Assembly: GCA_016713925.1 (NCBI GenBank)
Contig: JADJOH010000007.1
Span: forward strand, 1,351,501 to 1,415,500
Length of the DNA stretch: 64,000 bases
DNA from: Bacteroidota bacterium
Lineage (GTDB): Bacteria; Bacteroidota; Bacteroidia; AKYH767-A; OLB10
Direction of reading: 5' to 3'
Made by a program: the position numbers and the translations under genes
Shown: positions 46,081 to 54,912 of the stretch, piece after piece
How the letters are laid out: each line of letters begins with the position of its first letter
How positions within the stretch are numbered: the first letter of the stretch is position 1
The notes under the pieces: model-generated
Seen by the model: the letters and a program-made list of their open reading frames with translations, nothing else
The model's database searches: none
What the model was told of the DNA's origin: nothing

Positions 46081-46542
46081 ATGTCAAGAATCGCCCTGTT
46101 CCCCGGAAGTTTCGACCCTATCACCATTGGACATGTGGATGTCATCACGAGGTCACTGGATTTATTTGACAAGATCATCATAGGTGTCGGACATAACACC
46201 CCCAAACAATAAATGTTTCCCTTGCAGGACAGAGTAGAATGGATAAAGAATAGTTTTTCTGACTATCCACAAATCTCCGTTGAATCCTACAGCGGACTCA
46301 CGGTTGATTTCTGCAAAAAAGTACAAGCGCGGTTTATTTTACGAGGCCTCCGCACATCCGCCGACTTTGAATTTGAAAGGGCCATTGCCCAGATGAATCA
46401 TTATCTGGAAAGAGGAATCGAAACCATCTTTCTACTTTCCTCACCGCAATACGCACCTGTCTCCTCCACCATCATCCGTGACATCATCCGCAACGGCGGC
46501 AACGCGCAACCCTTCGTAGCCGACGGCGTTATATTGAAATAA
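46081..46542 (+). CDS. coaD: Phosphopantetheine adenylyltransferase (in-frame stop)
   Basis: Penultimate step of CoA synthesis. The nucleotidyltransferase motif T-x-G-H is TIGH (residues 15-18) in FPGSFDPITIGHVDVI. Other family parts are KVQARFILRGLRTSADFEFE, YLERGIETIFL and SSTIIRDIIRNGG. An in-frame TAA at 46210-46212 interrupts NTPKQ-MFPLQDR, where relatives usually have Lys-Lys-Tyr-Met-Phe. The frame is otherwise intact, total 153 codons. Because CoaD is normally essential and no second copy is seen, a base error (TAT or TAC read as TAA) is likely. Confidence 0.9.
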
Positions 46543-47041
46543 AAATTGCCGAAAACAAAAAGGAATTGATGATCTCCCTTTCGGGAGACAAGATTGATGA
46601 ATTGATGAGTTGATGAATGTTTTGAATGAATATAGAGTTGTTGGTTTAAGAAAAGTCCTCCGTGATCCTTAGTGCTCCTCAGTGCCTTAGTGGTTAAAAA
46701 GGAAAATTCCTTGGAAGACGACGATCTCTATGCAACTAAAATTTGATAGTTTTTGACGAAACACTTTCCGACTCAGTAATTAGATTCACAAGATAAACCC
46801 CCTTCGCCACCGCATTCATCGGTATCTCTCCCGTCACATAGGCCGCAGATTGCTTATGATTATTATGATTTATTATGATAATTCCTGACGGGCCTTCGGA
46901 CTTCGTAGTTTACGCCATCGCTTAAGTTTTGGCGCACACCGTTAGCGTAGGTGGGGTTAAAAAGGAGAATTCCTTTATAGACGACGAATTCAATTCAACT
47001 GAAATTTCAATTATTATTGTGAAACAGTGTTTCGATCTATT
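46543..47041. other. Decayed intergenic region with T9SS tail remnants and short repeats
   Basis: 499 bp. Contains a small hairpin CTCCCTTTCGGGAG (about 46574-46587), a T9SS sorting-tail remnant on the minus strand, and two imperfect direct copies of a 75-bp segment (46692-46767 and 46955-47030). The copies share GGTTAAAAAGGA, AATTCCTT and AGACGACGA. Confidence 0.6.
46736..46855 (-). pseudogene. Remnant of a T9SS C-terminal sorting domain
   Basis: Minus-strand frame reads KQSAAYVTGEIPMNAVAKG, then VYLVNLITESESVSSKTIKF and a stop at 46736. This is the closing strand pattern of type A sorting domains (GvYlvnl...kikf). Upstream the frame runs into Asn/His low complexity, and no protein body remains. 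A second, weaker relic of the same tail seems present at 46955-47030. Confidence 0.65.
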
Positions 47042-47886
47042 CTATTTCATTTTGCTATAAAAATTCATCAAATCATCAATAGGCTGTTTAATAATTTTCC
47101 CTACGGTAAACCCTTTTTCTTTTGCAACTTCATTCAGCTCTTTACTGAATATATAGGCTACTGATCCGACGAAATGGACTTTGGTTTTTTTGAAGTCGGG
47201 ATAATCGCAGATATAGAGATCGGCAAAGTCACGCATGCCCTGGAGGATTAAATTTTGATAAAGGGATCTTCGTAATGCTTCGAGAGAAACCGGGTGAAGG
47301 AAGCCAGCCATACATTTGGATTGGGTTCTTTGTAGACTTTATCGATGATACTATTTTTATCGAGTCCGTATGTTTGTTTGAAATCATCGGCTAAAGGTTG
47401 AGGGAGTCGACCGTATAAATACCAGGTCAGTAATTTTTTTCCGAAGTAAGAACCACTGCCTTCATCACCGAGGACATAGCCTAATCCGTAATTTTTTTCG
47501 TGTACATTTTTTCCATCAAACCAGCAGGAATTACTGCCGGTACCAATGATGCAGGCGATGCCCGGCTCATTTCCGCAAGTTGCCAGTGCCGATGCAAGCA
47601 AATCGTGCTCAACGAGGACATCTGCACCCGTAAAAAACCGACGAAGTCCGGCGGCGATGATTTCATTCCTGGCAGCACTGGAACATCCCGCGCCAAAAAA
47701 TTTAACAGCTGTAATGCTCTCCCTGATGTTGAGCATTTCCGGCTCTTCCATCAACGTCTGATATACAAAATCAGTAGAATGAAAAAACGGATTAAAGCCC
47801 ATCGTATGATAAGGTCCTTTCACTGTCTGACCATCGTACAATAGCCAATCCGCCTTGGTTGATCCGGAATCTGCAACGAGCAACAT
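47042..47886 (-). CDS. N-acetylglucosamine kinase-like ATPase, BadF/BadG family (single-base frameshift)
   Basis: ASKHA-fold sugar kinase. N-terminal phosphate loop LLVADSGSTKADWLLYDG, GAGCSSAAR, second loop IIGTGSNSCWFDG, and GYVLGDEGSGSYFGKKLL. The family includes GlcNAc kinases that recycle amino sugars from peptidoglycan or chitin. The frame breaks at the T run 47253-47256; adding one base continues DPFIKNLILQGMRDFADLYI to KMK at 47042. That gives about 281 residues. Substrate not certain; glucosamine kinase is an alternative. Confidence 0.85.
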
Positions 47887-48026
47887 AAATATATATTTTC
47901 AGGTTAACAGCACAAGGATAGTGTTTAAAATAAAAAGATCAAAATAAGGAAGGAATGTTTTGTCCCATTCCTGTTGAACCATTTAGTTCCTACCTCGCAT
48001 CAACTAGAAATAATTATCTTCGATAC

Positions 48027-49374
48027 ATGAAGTTGATGCAACAAGCGGGACTGGAGCGAAGGCTGGGACTCTTCCATAGCACGGTTATCAATATGATCGA
48101 TATGGTTGGAATCGGACCCTTTGTGGTTTTACCCCCTGGTCATATCTTATATCGGAGGACCCCAGTTTCTGTTGGCATGGATTGCGGGGGCACTTCTTTC
48201 TTTCATTGATGCCATGATCTGGTCGGAGTTGGGAGCGGCCTATCCGGAGGCGGGAGGAAGTTTTAATTTTTTAAGAAAAGCCTATGGTGAGAAAAAATGG
48301 GGAAGACTCTTCTCCTTCCTTTATACCTGGCAAACCCTCATTCAGGCACCGTTGGTGGTAGCAAGTGGATCAATAGGATTTGCACAATATGCGGGCTACC
48401 TGATGCCTTTGGATGAAGTAAGCCGTAGAATTGTTTCAGGACTGGTAGTCGTTTCACTAACGGCATTGCTTTACCGAAAAATAGAAACCATCGGTAAAAT
48501 CAGCACCTTACTTTGGCTGGGAGTAATTGGCACCTTAGGATGGATCATCTGGGGAGGGTTTACGAGCGGGAACATGAGTGCTCCTGTCCGGGAAATGGTT
48601 GCTGATGCCGATATTTCCTTGCTCTTCAGTGCCGGCTTTGGTGCGGCCATGGTAAAAACGATTTACTCTTATTTGGGCTATTACAATGTATGTCATCTGG
48701 GGAGTGAGATTAAAAATCCGGGAAAGAACATTCCAAGGAGTATGTTTTTATCCGTATTCGGAATTACAGTATTGTATTTTTTATTGAATGTAAGTGTTAC
48801 TGCTGTGATTCCCTGGAACGAGGCGCAACATTCTGAGTTTATCGTCAGCACTTTTATTGAAAGGGTATATGGTCCTTCGGCTGCCATGTGGGCGACTATT
48901 ATGGTATTATGGGTGGCCTTTGCCAGTCTCTTTGCGGTGATGCTGGGCTATTCACGAGTGCCCTATGCCGCAGCCAAAGAAGGAGAATTTTTCAAAGCTT
49001 TTTCCAGCGTCCATCCTACCCGACACTTCCCCCATATCTCCTTACTGGCACTTGGTTCGACAGCCTTTATTTTCAGTATGCTTTTTAAACTCTCCGAAGT
49101 CATCACCGCCATACTGGCCATGCGCATCTTGATTCAATTTGCCGGACAAGCTATCGGAGTCGTGTTGCTCAGAAGGAGGATTGGAACTGCGCATCTCCCT
49201 TATAAAATGCCATTCTATCCGTTACCGGTTATTCTGGCAACGGCGATATGGCTGTGGATATTTTATTCTACGGGTCCCTCCTTCATGCTGGCGGGGCTCA
49301 TCGTTATTTTCAGCGGCACGATAGCCTTTCTCTTAAAGGCGAAAAACGAACGACACTGGCCGTTTGAAAAATGA
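48027..49374 (+). CDS. APC-family amino-acid permease (single-base frameshift)
   Basis: About 448 residues and 12 hydrophobic segments. The true start is MKLMQQAGLERRLGLFHSTVINMIDMVGIGPFVVLP, which lies in a different frame from the rest. Removing one C from the run 48132-48136 joins it to LVISYIGGPQFLLAWIAG. Family motifs: the unwound TM1 GIGPF, the SELGAAYPEAGGSF segment of TM2 and the YSYLGYYNVCHLGSEIKNPGKNIPRS loop. It imports or exchanges amino acids; specificity is unknown. The last 41 bp of the gene lie in the 140-bp duplicated segment repeated at 49973. Confidence 0.88.
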
Positions 49375-49473
49375 CTTCTTGCTGTACTCTGTTTTTTTAA
49401 ATTACTTGAGCGACTTTCGATGAGCGTCCATCTCTATGTTGTAGGTGTTCTCTGTAATACTTTCACTATTTTT
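49334..49473. repeat. 140-bp direct repeat, left copy
   Basis: Covers the 3' end of the permease gene, the gap, and a truncated copy of the 3' end of the coiled-coil gene. Five mismatches against 49973-50112. Confidence 0.92.
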
Positions 49474-49778
49474 TCTGACTAGTACCTGCATTCACGGGGG
49501 AAATTATAAGTTAACTGAATTCAGTCGGTTAAGTTAATGGTTTTCTACTTTAACCGCACTAAGAGGAGGTGTAATGGAAATTAGAGTGATTAAAACACCA
49601 TCCAGTGCAGTAACGATTCCAAACCTAAACGCTGCGTTCGCGGCGGGTTCGCGGCGGTCGCTGCGTTTAAACAGGAGATTTCATTATCAGAATATTCTTT
49701 TATTCAAAACTAAGTTAATTTATGGTCGAAAAGTATATTCGAATCTCCAATAAAAAGCGATTCTATTCATCTTCAAAA
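49473..49778. repeat. 306-bp dispersed repeat, copy 2
   Basis: Direct-orientation copy of 42515-42820 starting exactly where the left 140-bp repeat stops. Its core is flipped. Confidence 0.85.
49627..49668. repeat. 42-bp core of copy 2, reverse complement of the copy 1 core
   Basis: Begins AAACGCTGCG and ends CGCTGCGTTT. Exact reverse complement of 42669-42710, while flanks on both sides align in direct orientation. The core ends form a 10-bp inverted repeat with one mismatch. Confidence 0.93.
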
Positions 49779-49972
49779 GCTGCGTGATGTTTTCTGCCAA
49801 TCCATCTGTACAACCTCCGTTCTTAAGTGCCTGCCGACCGAAACCCTAACACAAATGGGCCTGCTGACCGAAGCTTTAGCACAAGTGGGGCTAAAAGCCG
49901 TAAACAATATGTCCCTGTTAATCTAAATCTATTAATAAATTGAAATTGAAAAACCGCACTAAAAGATACGAG

Positions 49973-50112
49973 TAAAGGCGAAAAACGAACGACACTGGCC
50001 GTTTGAAAAATGACTTCTTGCTGTACTCTGTTTCTTTAAATTACTTGAGCGACTTTCGATGAGCGTCCATCTCCATGTTGTAGGTGTTCTCCGTAATACT
50101 CTGACTATTTTT
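49973..50112. repeat. 140-bp direct repeat, right copy
   Basis: Matches 49334-49473 at 135 of 140 positions. Its right part is the real 3' end of the coiled-coil gene; its left part duplicates the permease 3' end. Confidence 0.92.
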
Positions 50113-52083
50113 AAAGAAGAACACACCGCCATAGCTGTAAGTCACCTTCAAATAGGTGGCTTGAATTGCTTTTGATTTTACCACAGATCTAAAGATCGTT
50201 CGATTGGTTTCAGTAATCGTATCCTGAGCAATACCTTCAGCCATGAACTGCTTGTCGAAATCAAATTTATAGGCACTGATATCCGAAGCACCCTTCTTCG
50301 CCGGAGTATTTTGTTGAGGATTTGCCAATGCCTTTTTCTGAGCTTCTATTTCGGCTAAACGTTTTTGCTCACTTTCCTCTTCCTGCTTCTTGCGCATTTC
50401 TGCTGCGATACGGGCGGCTTCTTCTTCCTGTGCCTTCCTGGCGGCTTCGAGCGAATCCTGTTGCAACTTTATGCGAGCTTCACGCTGTAATTCCAATTGC
50501 TTTGCACGTTCCTTTACTTCCGCGATGGAGTCTTGCCTCATTTTTTCCTTCGCCTGAGCTAATGCTTCTCTTTCGGCCTTTTCACGTTCCGCTTTTGCTA
50601 TTTCTTCCAGTCGGGCTTTTTCTTTAGCAGCAGCTAAGGCTTCCTGCTTTGCTTTTTCTTCCGCCTTTGCGATTGAATCCTTCTCTGCTTTTTCGCGAGC
50701 GGCCCTTTCCATCTCCTCCAGACGGGCTTTTTCCTTCACAGCCGCCAACGAATCCGCCACCACTTTCTCTCTTGCCACACGCGCCAATTCAGCTACTCTT
50801 GCCTGCTCTTTTGCCGTCGCCAATGAATCGGCTACCACTTTTTCACGCGCGAGACGAGCAATTTCTGCCATGCGGGCTTGCTCCTTCGCATTCGCCAATG
50901 AATCCTGCTTCGCTTTTTCACGGGCAATTGCATCCAACCGTTCTTTTTCTTTAGCCGCCGCCAATGCTTCTTGTTTCGCTTTCTCTTCCGCTTTGGCAAT
51001 CGAGTCCTTCTCCGCCTTTTCACGTGCAGCTAATTCCATGGCTTCGAGACGGGCTTTTTCCTTCACGACAGCCAATGAATCGGCCACCGCTTTTTCACGT
51101 GCCTGACGAGCGATCTCTGCTAAACGTGCCTGTTCTCTCACATTGGCGAGAGAGTCGGCTTTGGCTTTATCTCTTAACTGGTTCTCGATTTTCTCACGTT
51201 CTTTCGCTGCAATAAGAGAATCCTGACGTTGCTTTTCTAAAATTCTTGCTATGGAGTCCTGCGATGCTTTTAACCGCGCATTGGCTGCTGTTTCCGCTGC
51301 AAGACGGGCTTTTTCCACTGCTACGATGCTATCCTGACTTGCTTTTTCACGTTTAGCAATTAAAGCAGCTTCAGCTTGTTGTTTCTCTTTTTCCTTTGCA
51401 ATAGAATCTTCACGCGCCTTTTCAATCTTCGCTAATTCCAATGCTTCCAGGCGTTGCTTTTCTCTTTCCTTCGACAATGAATCCTGACGTGCTTTATCGG
51501 CAGCCAGTTGCAATTTACGTGCTGCTGCAATGGAATCCTGAGTTGCTTTTTCCATTGCAAGTTTTTTAGCAACTTCTTGCTTCGCCACTTCTGTCGCCAT
51601 CTTCTGTTTCACGACATCCATTTCCACTTTTCTGGATTTAGAATATTCAGGATCGTAATCGAAATCTTCATAGGCATCGGAATAAGAAAGCTTCGCTACG
51701 GGAGGAGCTGCTTCTTTCGGTGGCTCTTGTCCTTCCGGAGCTTTGAAGAGATCCATTTTAAATTTAAAACTAAAGATCTGGCTATTGTACTGTGCCGGCA
51801 CTTTTGTATCGATCAACACTGTTTTGGTAATACTTCCATTTTTAGAAAATACGATCGTATAACTATGACCGAGATCCAGATTAAAAATAAACTTACCGCC
51901 GGCAGATGACATGAGGTTATCGGATACTTCAGTACCCTTCATCACTTTGATTTCAGCGCCCTCCAAACCTTTTCCATCCTGTTGAACATTACCCAATAAC
52001 TCCAGATAACCGGGTTGCTGAGCAAACGCATTTCCTGACAAGAACACTGTAAACAAGCTGATAATCCAAAGACGTAACTGCAT
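50041..52083 (-). CDS. Exported protein with long charged coiled-coil repeat region
   Basis: 680 residues. The signal peptide ends AFAQQ. Residues about 25-110 form a carboxypeptidase-regulatory/PEGA-like beta domain (LELLGNVQQDGKGLEGAEIKV). From about 165 to 600 comes an almost pure K/E/A/R helix with a recurring DSIAKA/DSLA motif every 20-25 residues, for example AREKAEKDSIAKAEEKAKQE and AREKVVADSLA, suggesting a very long rod. The C-terminal 70 residues form a small ordered domain (YKFDFDKQFMAEGIAQDTIT to AHRKSLK). It might span the periplasm or link envelope layers, by analogy with TolA-like rods; no family symbol is justified. Its 3' end was partly duplicated at 49398-49473. Confidence 0.75.
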   Translation of the reverse strand: MQLRLWIISLFTVFLSGNAFAQQPGYLELLGNVQQDGKGLEGAEIKVMKGTEVSDNLMSSAGGKFIFNLDLGHSYTIVFSKNGSITKTVLIDTKVPAQYNSQIFSFKFKMDLFKAPEGQEPPKEAAPPVAKLSYSDAYEDFDYDPEYSKSRKVEMDVVKQKMATEVAKQEVAKKLAMEKATQDSIAAARKLQLAADKARQDSLSKEREKQRLEALELAKIEKAREDSIAKEKEKQQAEAALIAKREKASQDSIVAVEKARLAAETAANARLKASQDSIARILEKQRQDSLIAAKEREKIENQLRDKAKADSLANVREQARLAEIARQAREKAVADSLAVVKEKARLEAMELAAREKAEKDSIAKAEEKAKQEALAAAKEKERLDAIAREKAKQDSLANAKEQARMAEIARLAREKVVADSLATAKEQARVAELARVAREKVVADSLAAVKEKARLEEMERAAREKAEKDSIAKAEEKAKQEALAAAKEKARLEEIAKAEREKAEREALAQAKEKMRQDSIAEVKERAKQLELQREARIKLQQDSLEAARKAQEEEAARIAAEMRKKQEEESEQKRLAEIEAQKKALANPQQNTPAKKGASDISAYKFDFDKQFMAEGIAQDTITETNRTIFRSVVKSKAIQATYLKVTYSYGGVFFFKNSQSITENTYNMEMDAHRKSLK

Positions 52084-52153
52084 TTTTTTCTATTTAATTG
52101 GTATTTTTAAGAAGACTAAAATATTAATCGTGACTATAACGGTTTATACTCAC

Positions 52154-53020
52154 TTATGTTGCCAAGGGTTCAGCGAACACAGCGGCAGCTTTTGAGAGCG
52201 CATTTTCGAAATTATTGGCATTCACATTCGTATTCACCTTATTTTCATTTAAAAAACGGAAGAGATTTTCTGATGCCAGATTCCCTACCAGTTCATCCTT
52301 CGCCATTGGACATCCGCCATAGCCCTTCATGGCACTATCAAATCGACGGCAACCACTTTCCCAGGCCGCGGTGACTTTTTCATTCCAGTTATCAGGAGTA
52401 CAATGGAGATGTGCCCCAAATTTCACTTTCGTAAAGGCAGGAATTAATGCTTCAAAAATCAGACGGATATCAGCGGACTTTGCCACTCCAACGGTATCCG
52501 ACATCGCTATTGTTTTCACGCCAAGCCCGGCAATTTTATCTACCCACTTCATCGCGATGTCGGCATTCCATTCGTCGCCGTAAGGATTCCCGAAGGCCAT
52601 ACTGATATAGACGACTAATTCTTTATTATTTTTTACTGCAAGTGACTGCAGGTATTCCACTGTAGCAACGGAATCGAGTATACTACTGTTGGTATTTCTT
52701 TGCTGGAATGTTTCGGAGATAGAAAACGGAAAACCCATGAATTTAATTTCATCAAAAGCAGCAGCTTCTTCTCCCCCTCTTTTATTGGCCACGATAGCCA
52801 AGAGCGAAGTCCTATCGTTCAGCTTTAATTGCTTCAATACATCTACAGTATCTCTCAACTGCGGAATAGCTTTTGGCGAAACAAAACTGCCAAAATCCAA
52901 CACATCAAAGCCAACATCAAGTAAGGAATTGAGGTAGCTCACTTTTTGAGCAGTCGGAATGAACCATGACAACCCTTGCATGGCATCTCTCGGACATTCT
53001 ACCCACTCTACTTTTTCCAT
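52154..53020 (-). CDS. Hydroxymethylglutaryl-CoA lyase
   Basis: Splits HMG-CoA to acetoacetate and acetyl-CoA in leucine degradation; a TIM-barrel aldolase of the DRE-TIM group. Seen: VECPRDAMQG (catalytic Arg-Asp pair), DFGSFVSPKAIPQ, SMAFGNPYGDEW, AMSDTVGVA, HLHCTPDNW (metal-binding His pair) and GYGGCPMAKDELVGN with the active-site cysteine. The start was set at MEKVEWVECPRD. An ATG nine codons earlier (53047) lies inside a terminator-like hairpin and adds residues unlike the family. Downstream of DUF4920 on the same strand. Confidence 0.92.
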   Translation of the reverse strand: MEKVEWVECPRDAMQGLSWFIPTAQKVSYLNSLLDVGFDVLDFGSFVSPKAIPQLRDTVDVLKQLKLNDRTSLLAIVANKRGGEEAAAFDEIKFMGFPFSISETFQQRNTNSSILDSVATVEYLQSLAVKNNKELVVYISMAFGNPYGDEWNADIAMKWVDKIAGLGVKTIAMSDTVGVAKSADIRLIFEALIPAFTKVKFGAHLHCTPDNWNEKVTAAWESGCRRFDSAMKGYGGCPMAKDELVGNLASENLFRFLNENKVNTNVNANNFENALSKAAAVFAEPLAT

Positions 53021-53035
53021 CTCTTTATGAATGAA

Positions 53036-53062
53036 AGAACCCGCCATTTCGCTGCGGGTTCT
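53036..53062 (-). terminator. Terminator-like hairpin between DUF4920 and HMG-CoA lyase genes
   Basis: On the minus strand AGAACCCGC - AGCGAAAT - GGCGGGTTCT followed by TTCATT. Stem about 9-10 bp. It begins 19 bp after the DUF4920 stop and contains the discarded ATG for the lyase. Confidence 0.7.
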
Positions 53063-53080
53063 CTACATTATCAATTTAAT

Positions 53081-53581
53081 TTACTTAATTAATACCCCTT
53101 CTGCCTCAAAAGCGAGTTCCACTTCAGGCTCAGTAATTTTTTCAATTTCTTCCTTGGATTTCCCTGCGTCTTCTGCATAGTGACGAAGATCTTCAACGGC
53201 TGTAGTGTCCATGTAAGCATGTCCGAGGATAATAGCCGATTTTCCTCCGCAATCCTTAGGAACGAAGAAACCATAATCCTTAAACGTCACTCTCATGGTT
53301 GTTCCATCTCCTTTATCCAATTGCATCCAGCAGCCTTTCGCCTGACAAACTTCATTCACCTTGCCTTCCGCTTTCACACCATTAATATCTGCATTTCCTG
53401 CATTCACCATGGCCAGTAATGAGTCCATTGAAATCGCACCGGCTTCATCGATTTTAGCACCGAACTGAAGTGTGGCCGCCGCTGAAGAATCAGCATTTGC
53501 TTCATTGTTTTCGTTGTTGGCTGTTTGGCTACAGGATGAGAGCGCTACTGCTATTACACCCAGGAAGAATAATTTTTTCAT
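53081..53581 (-). CDS. DUF4920 lipoprotein
   Basis: 166 residues with lipoprotein signal MKKLFFLGVIAVALSSC (lipobox LSSC), a short acidic linker, and one compact domain LQFGAKIDEAGAISMDSLLA, VCQAKGCWMQLDKGDGTTMRV, FFVPKDCGGKSAIILGHAYMD. This is the DUF4920 family, found mainly in Bacteroidota. The C-x4-C-W and CGG cysteines might bind metal or form a disulfide. Function unknown. Single gene with its own hairpin terminator. Confidence 0.85.
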   Translation of the reverse strand: MKKLFFLGVIAVALSSCSQTANNENNEANADSSAAATLQFGAKIDEAGAISMDSLLAMVNAGNADINGVKAEGKVNEVCQAKGCWMQLDKGDGTTMRVTFKDYGFFVPKDCGGKSAIILGHAYMDTTAVEDLRHYAEDAGKSKEEIEKITEPEVELAFEAEGVLIK

Positions 53582-53845
53582 TTTTATTTTACGTTTCCTG
53601 CAAATTTAGGAAAGGCACAAGAATTTAGACCTATTTCGTTAATGTTTTACCAACAAACAGCGTCTTAAAATCAACACTTTTGAATTCAGGGATTGGTGAA
53701 AAAAGCATTCAACTCACGGATAAAAGCGCTACGGCACACCTCGATTCCGCTGTATTTATCTAAAATTAGATTTGTATATCAATAGTTTAAGTCGTAATAA
53801 ATTTATTTATTTACCATCTCAACAACAGATGTCAAACAACTTTAT
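53582..53845. other. Intergenic gap DUF4920 / pyrD
   Basis: 264 bp, AT-rich, no ORF or RNA gene recognised. It presumably has the DUF4920 promoter and pyrD terminator, neither clearly visible. Confidence 0.4.
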
Positions 53846-54865
53846 CTAGTGTTCAAGCTCCTCTAGAATTTTCTTAATCATTCCCGGACCTTCATAAATA
53901 AATCCGGTATACACTTGAAGGAGATCCGCACCTGCATTTAATTTCTCCTTCGCATCCGCCGCATTAAAAATTCCTCCAACACCAATGATAACCATATCCT
54001 TACCTGCCTTTTGACGCAAATACCGAATCACTTCCGTACTGCGCTTCTTCACCGGCAAACCGCTTAATCCGCCACTCTCCTTCTGCAACTCCTCCTTGCT
54101 TTTCAAACCCTCTCGCGAGATGGTGGTATTTGTGGCAATGATTCCTTGTATTTTGGACTCTTTTACAATTTCGACAATCTCATCCAATTGTGAATTCGTC
54201 AAATCGGGAGCAATTTTTAAAAGTATCGGTTTAGGATTCTTTACGGCATTCAGTTCCATAAGACGTTTCAAAAGCAAGGTGAGTGGTTCTTTCTCCTGCA
54301 ATTCGCGAAGTCCGGGAGTATTGGGAGAGCTGACATTCACCACAAAATAATCCACATAGGGAAAAAGTTCCCTGAAGCAAATCTCATAATCGTTTACAGC
54401 TTGCTCGTTAGGAGTTACTTTATTCTTGCCAATATTTCCTCCGATAATCAAGCCGGCCTGACGATTTTTTAATGCATCAACCATCGCTTTTACGCCTTCA
54501 TTATTGAAGCCCATTCTATTGATTAGTCCATGATCATCAGGTAATCGAAACATACGAGGTTTCTCATTTCCGGGTTGGGGCAATGGAGTCACCGTACCGA
54601 CTTCAATAAAGCCGAAACCAAAGGCAGCCAATTCACGGTACAAACCTGCATTTTTGTCAAATCCTGCCGCTAAACCGATTGGGTTAGGGAAATCGAGTCC
54701 CATAAGCGTTTTCCTGAAAGCAGGCTTTCTGTATGCATAAATTGATTTTATAAGTATTTCGAAACCAGGTATTTTAAAAACATTCTTCAATAAATTGAAA
54801 GTGAAATGATGCGCCTTTTCCGGGTTCATCATAAATAATAATGGACGAATCAACAGTTTATACAT
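53846..54865 (-). CDS. pyrD: Dihydroorotate dehydrogenase, quinone-dependent (class 2)
   Basis: Pyrimidine synthesis: dihydroorotate to orotate, electrons to the quinone pool. The N-terminal helical extension LIRPLLFMMNPEKAHHFTFNLLK is the membrane-binding part that marks class 2. FMN barrel motifs: GLAAGFDKNAGLYRELAAFGFGFIEVGTVTP, VNVSSPNTPGLRELQ (catalytic Ser in the SSPN region), KIAPDL, GIIATNTTISREGL, SGLPVKKRSTEVIRYL and IGVGGIFNAADAKEKLNAGADLLQVYTGF. 339 residues is normal. Divergent from mntR. Confidence 0.95.
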   Translation of the reverse strand: MYKLLIRPLLFMMNPEKAHHFTFNLLKNVFKIPGFEILIKSIYAYRKPAFRKTLMGLDFPNPIGLAAGFDKNAGLYRELAAFGFGFIEVGTVTPLPQPGNEKPRMFRLPDDHGLINRMGFNNEGVKAMVDALKNRQAGLIIGGNIGKNKVTPNEQAVNDYEICFRELFPYVDYFVVNVSSPNTPGLRELQEKEPLTLLLKRLMELNAVKNPKPILLKIAPDLTNSQLDEIVEIVKESKIQGIIATNTTISREGLKSKEELQKESGGLSGLPVKKRSTEVIRYLRQKAGKDMVIIGVGGIFNAADAKEKLNAGADLLQVYTGFIYEGPGMIKKILEELEH

Positions 54866-54912
54866 TGGTGCAAGATTATAAAAATTACCAATTCCATTAC
54901 CTGAAATAATAT

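Larger units (their letters stand above)
49375..50040. other. Intergenic region holding an inserted 499-bp segment
   Basis: 666 bp between permease and coiled-coil gene, which converge. It holds the left 140-bp repeat, copy 2 of the 306-bp repeat, a 30-bp unit repeated twice (49830-49859 and 49860-49889, both C-CTGC-GACCGAA-like with ACACAA/GCACAA), and the right 140-bp repeat. No ORF recognised. Confidence 0.8.

Noticed and set aside
24065..46212. Alternative genetic code with TAA read as Tyr
   Set aside because: Nearly all other genes in the window, including ndk, clpC and many operon members, end in TAA at natural protein ends. Two cases are better explained by base errors.
47955..48209. 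84-codon plus-strand frame as a separate gene
   Set aside because: Its second half up to 48131 is the real N-terminus of the APC permease before a one-base frameshift; the rest is shadow.
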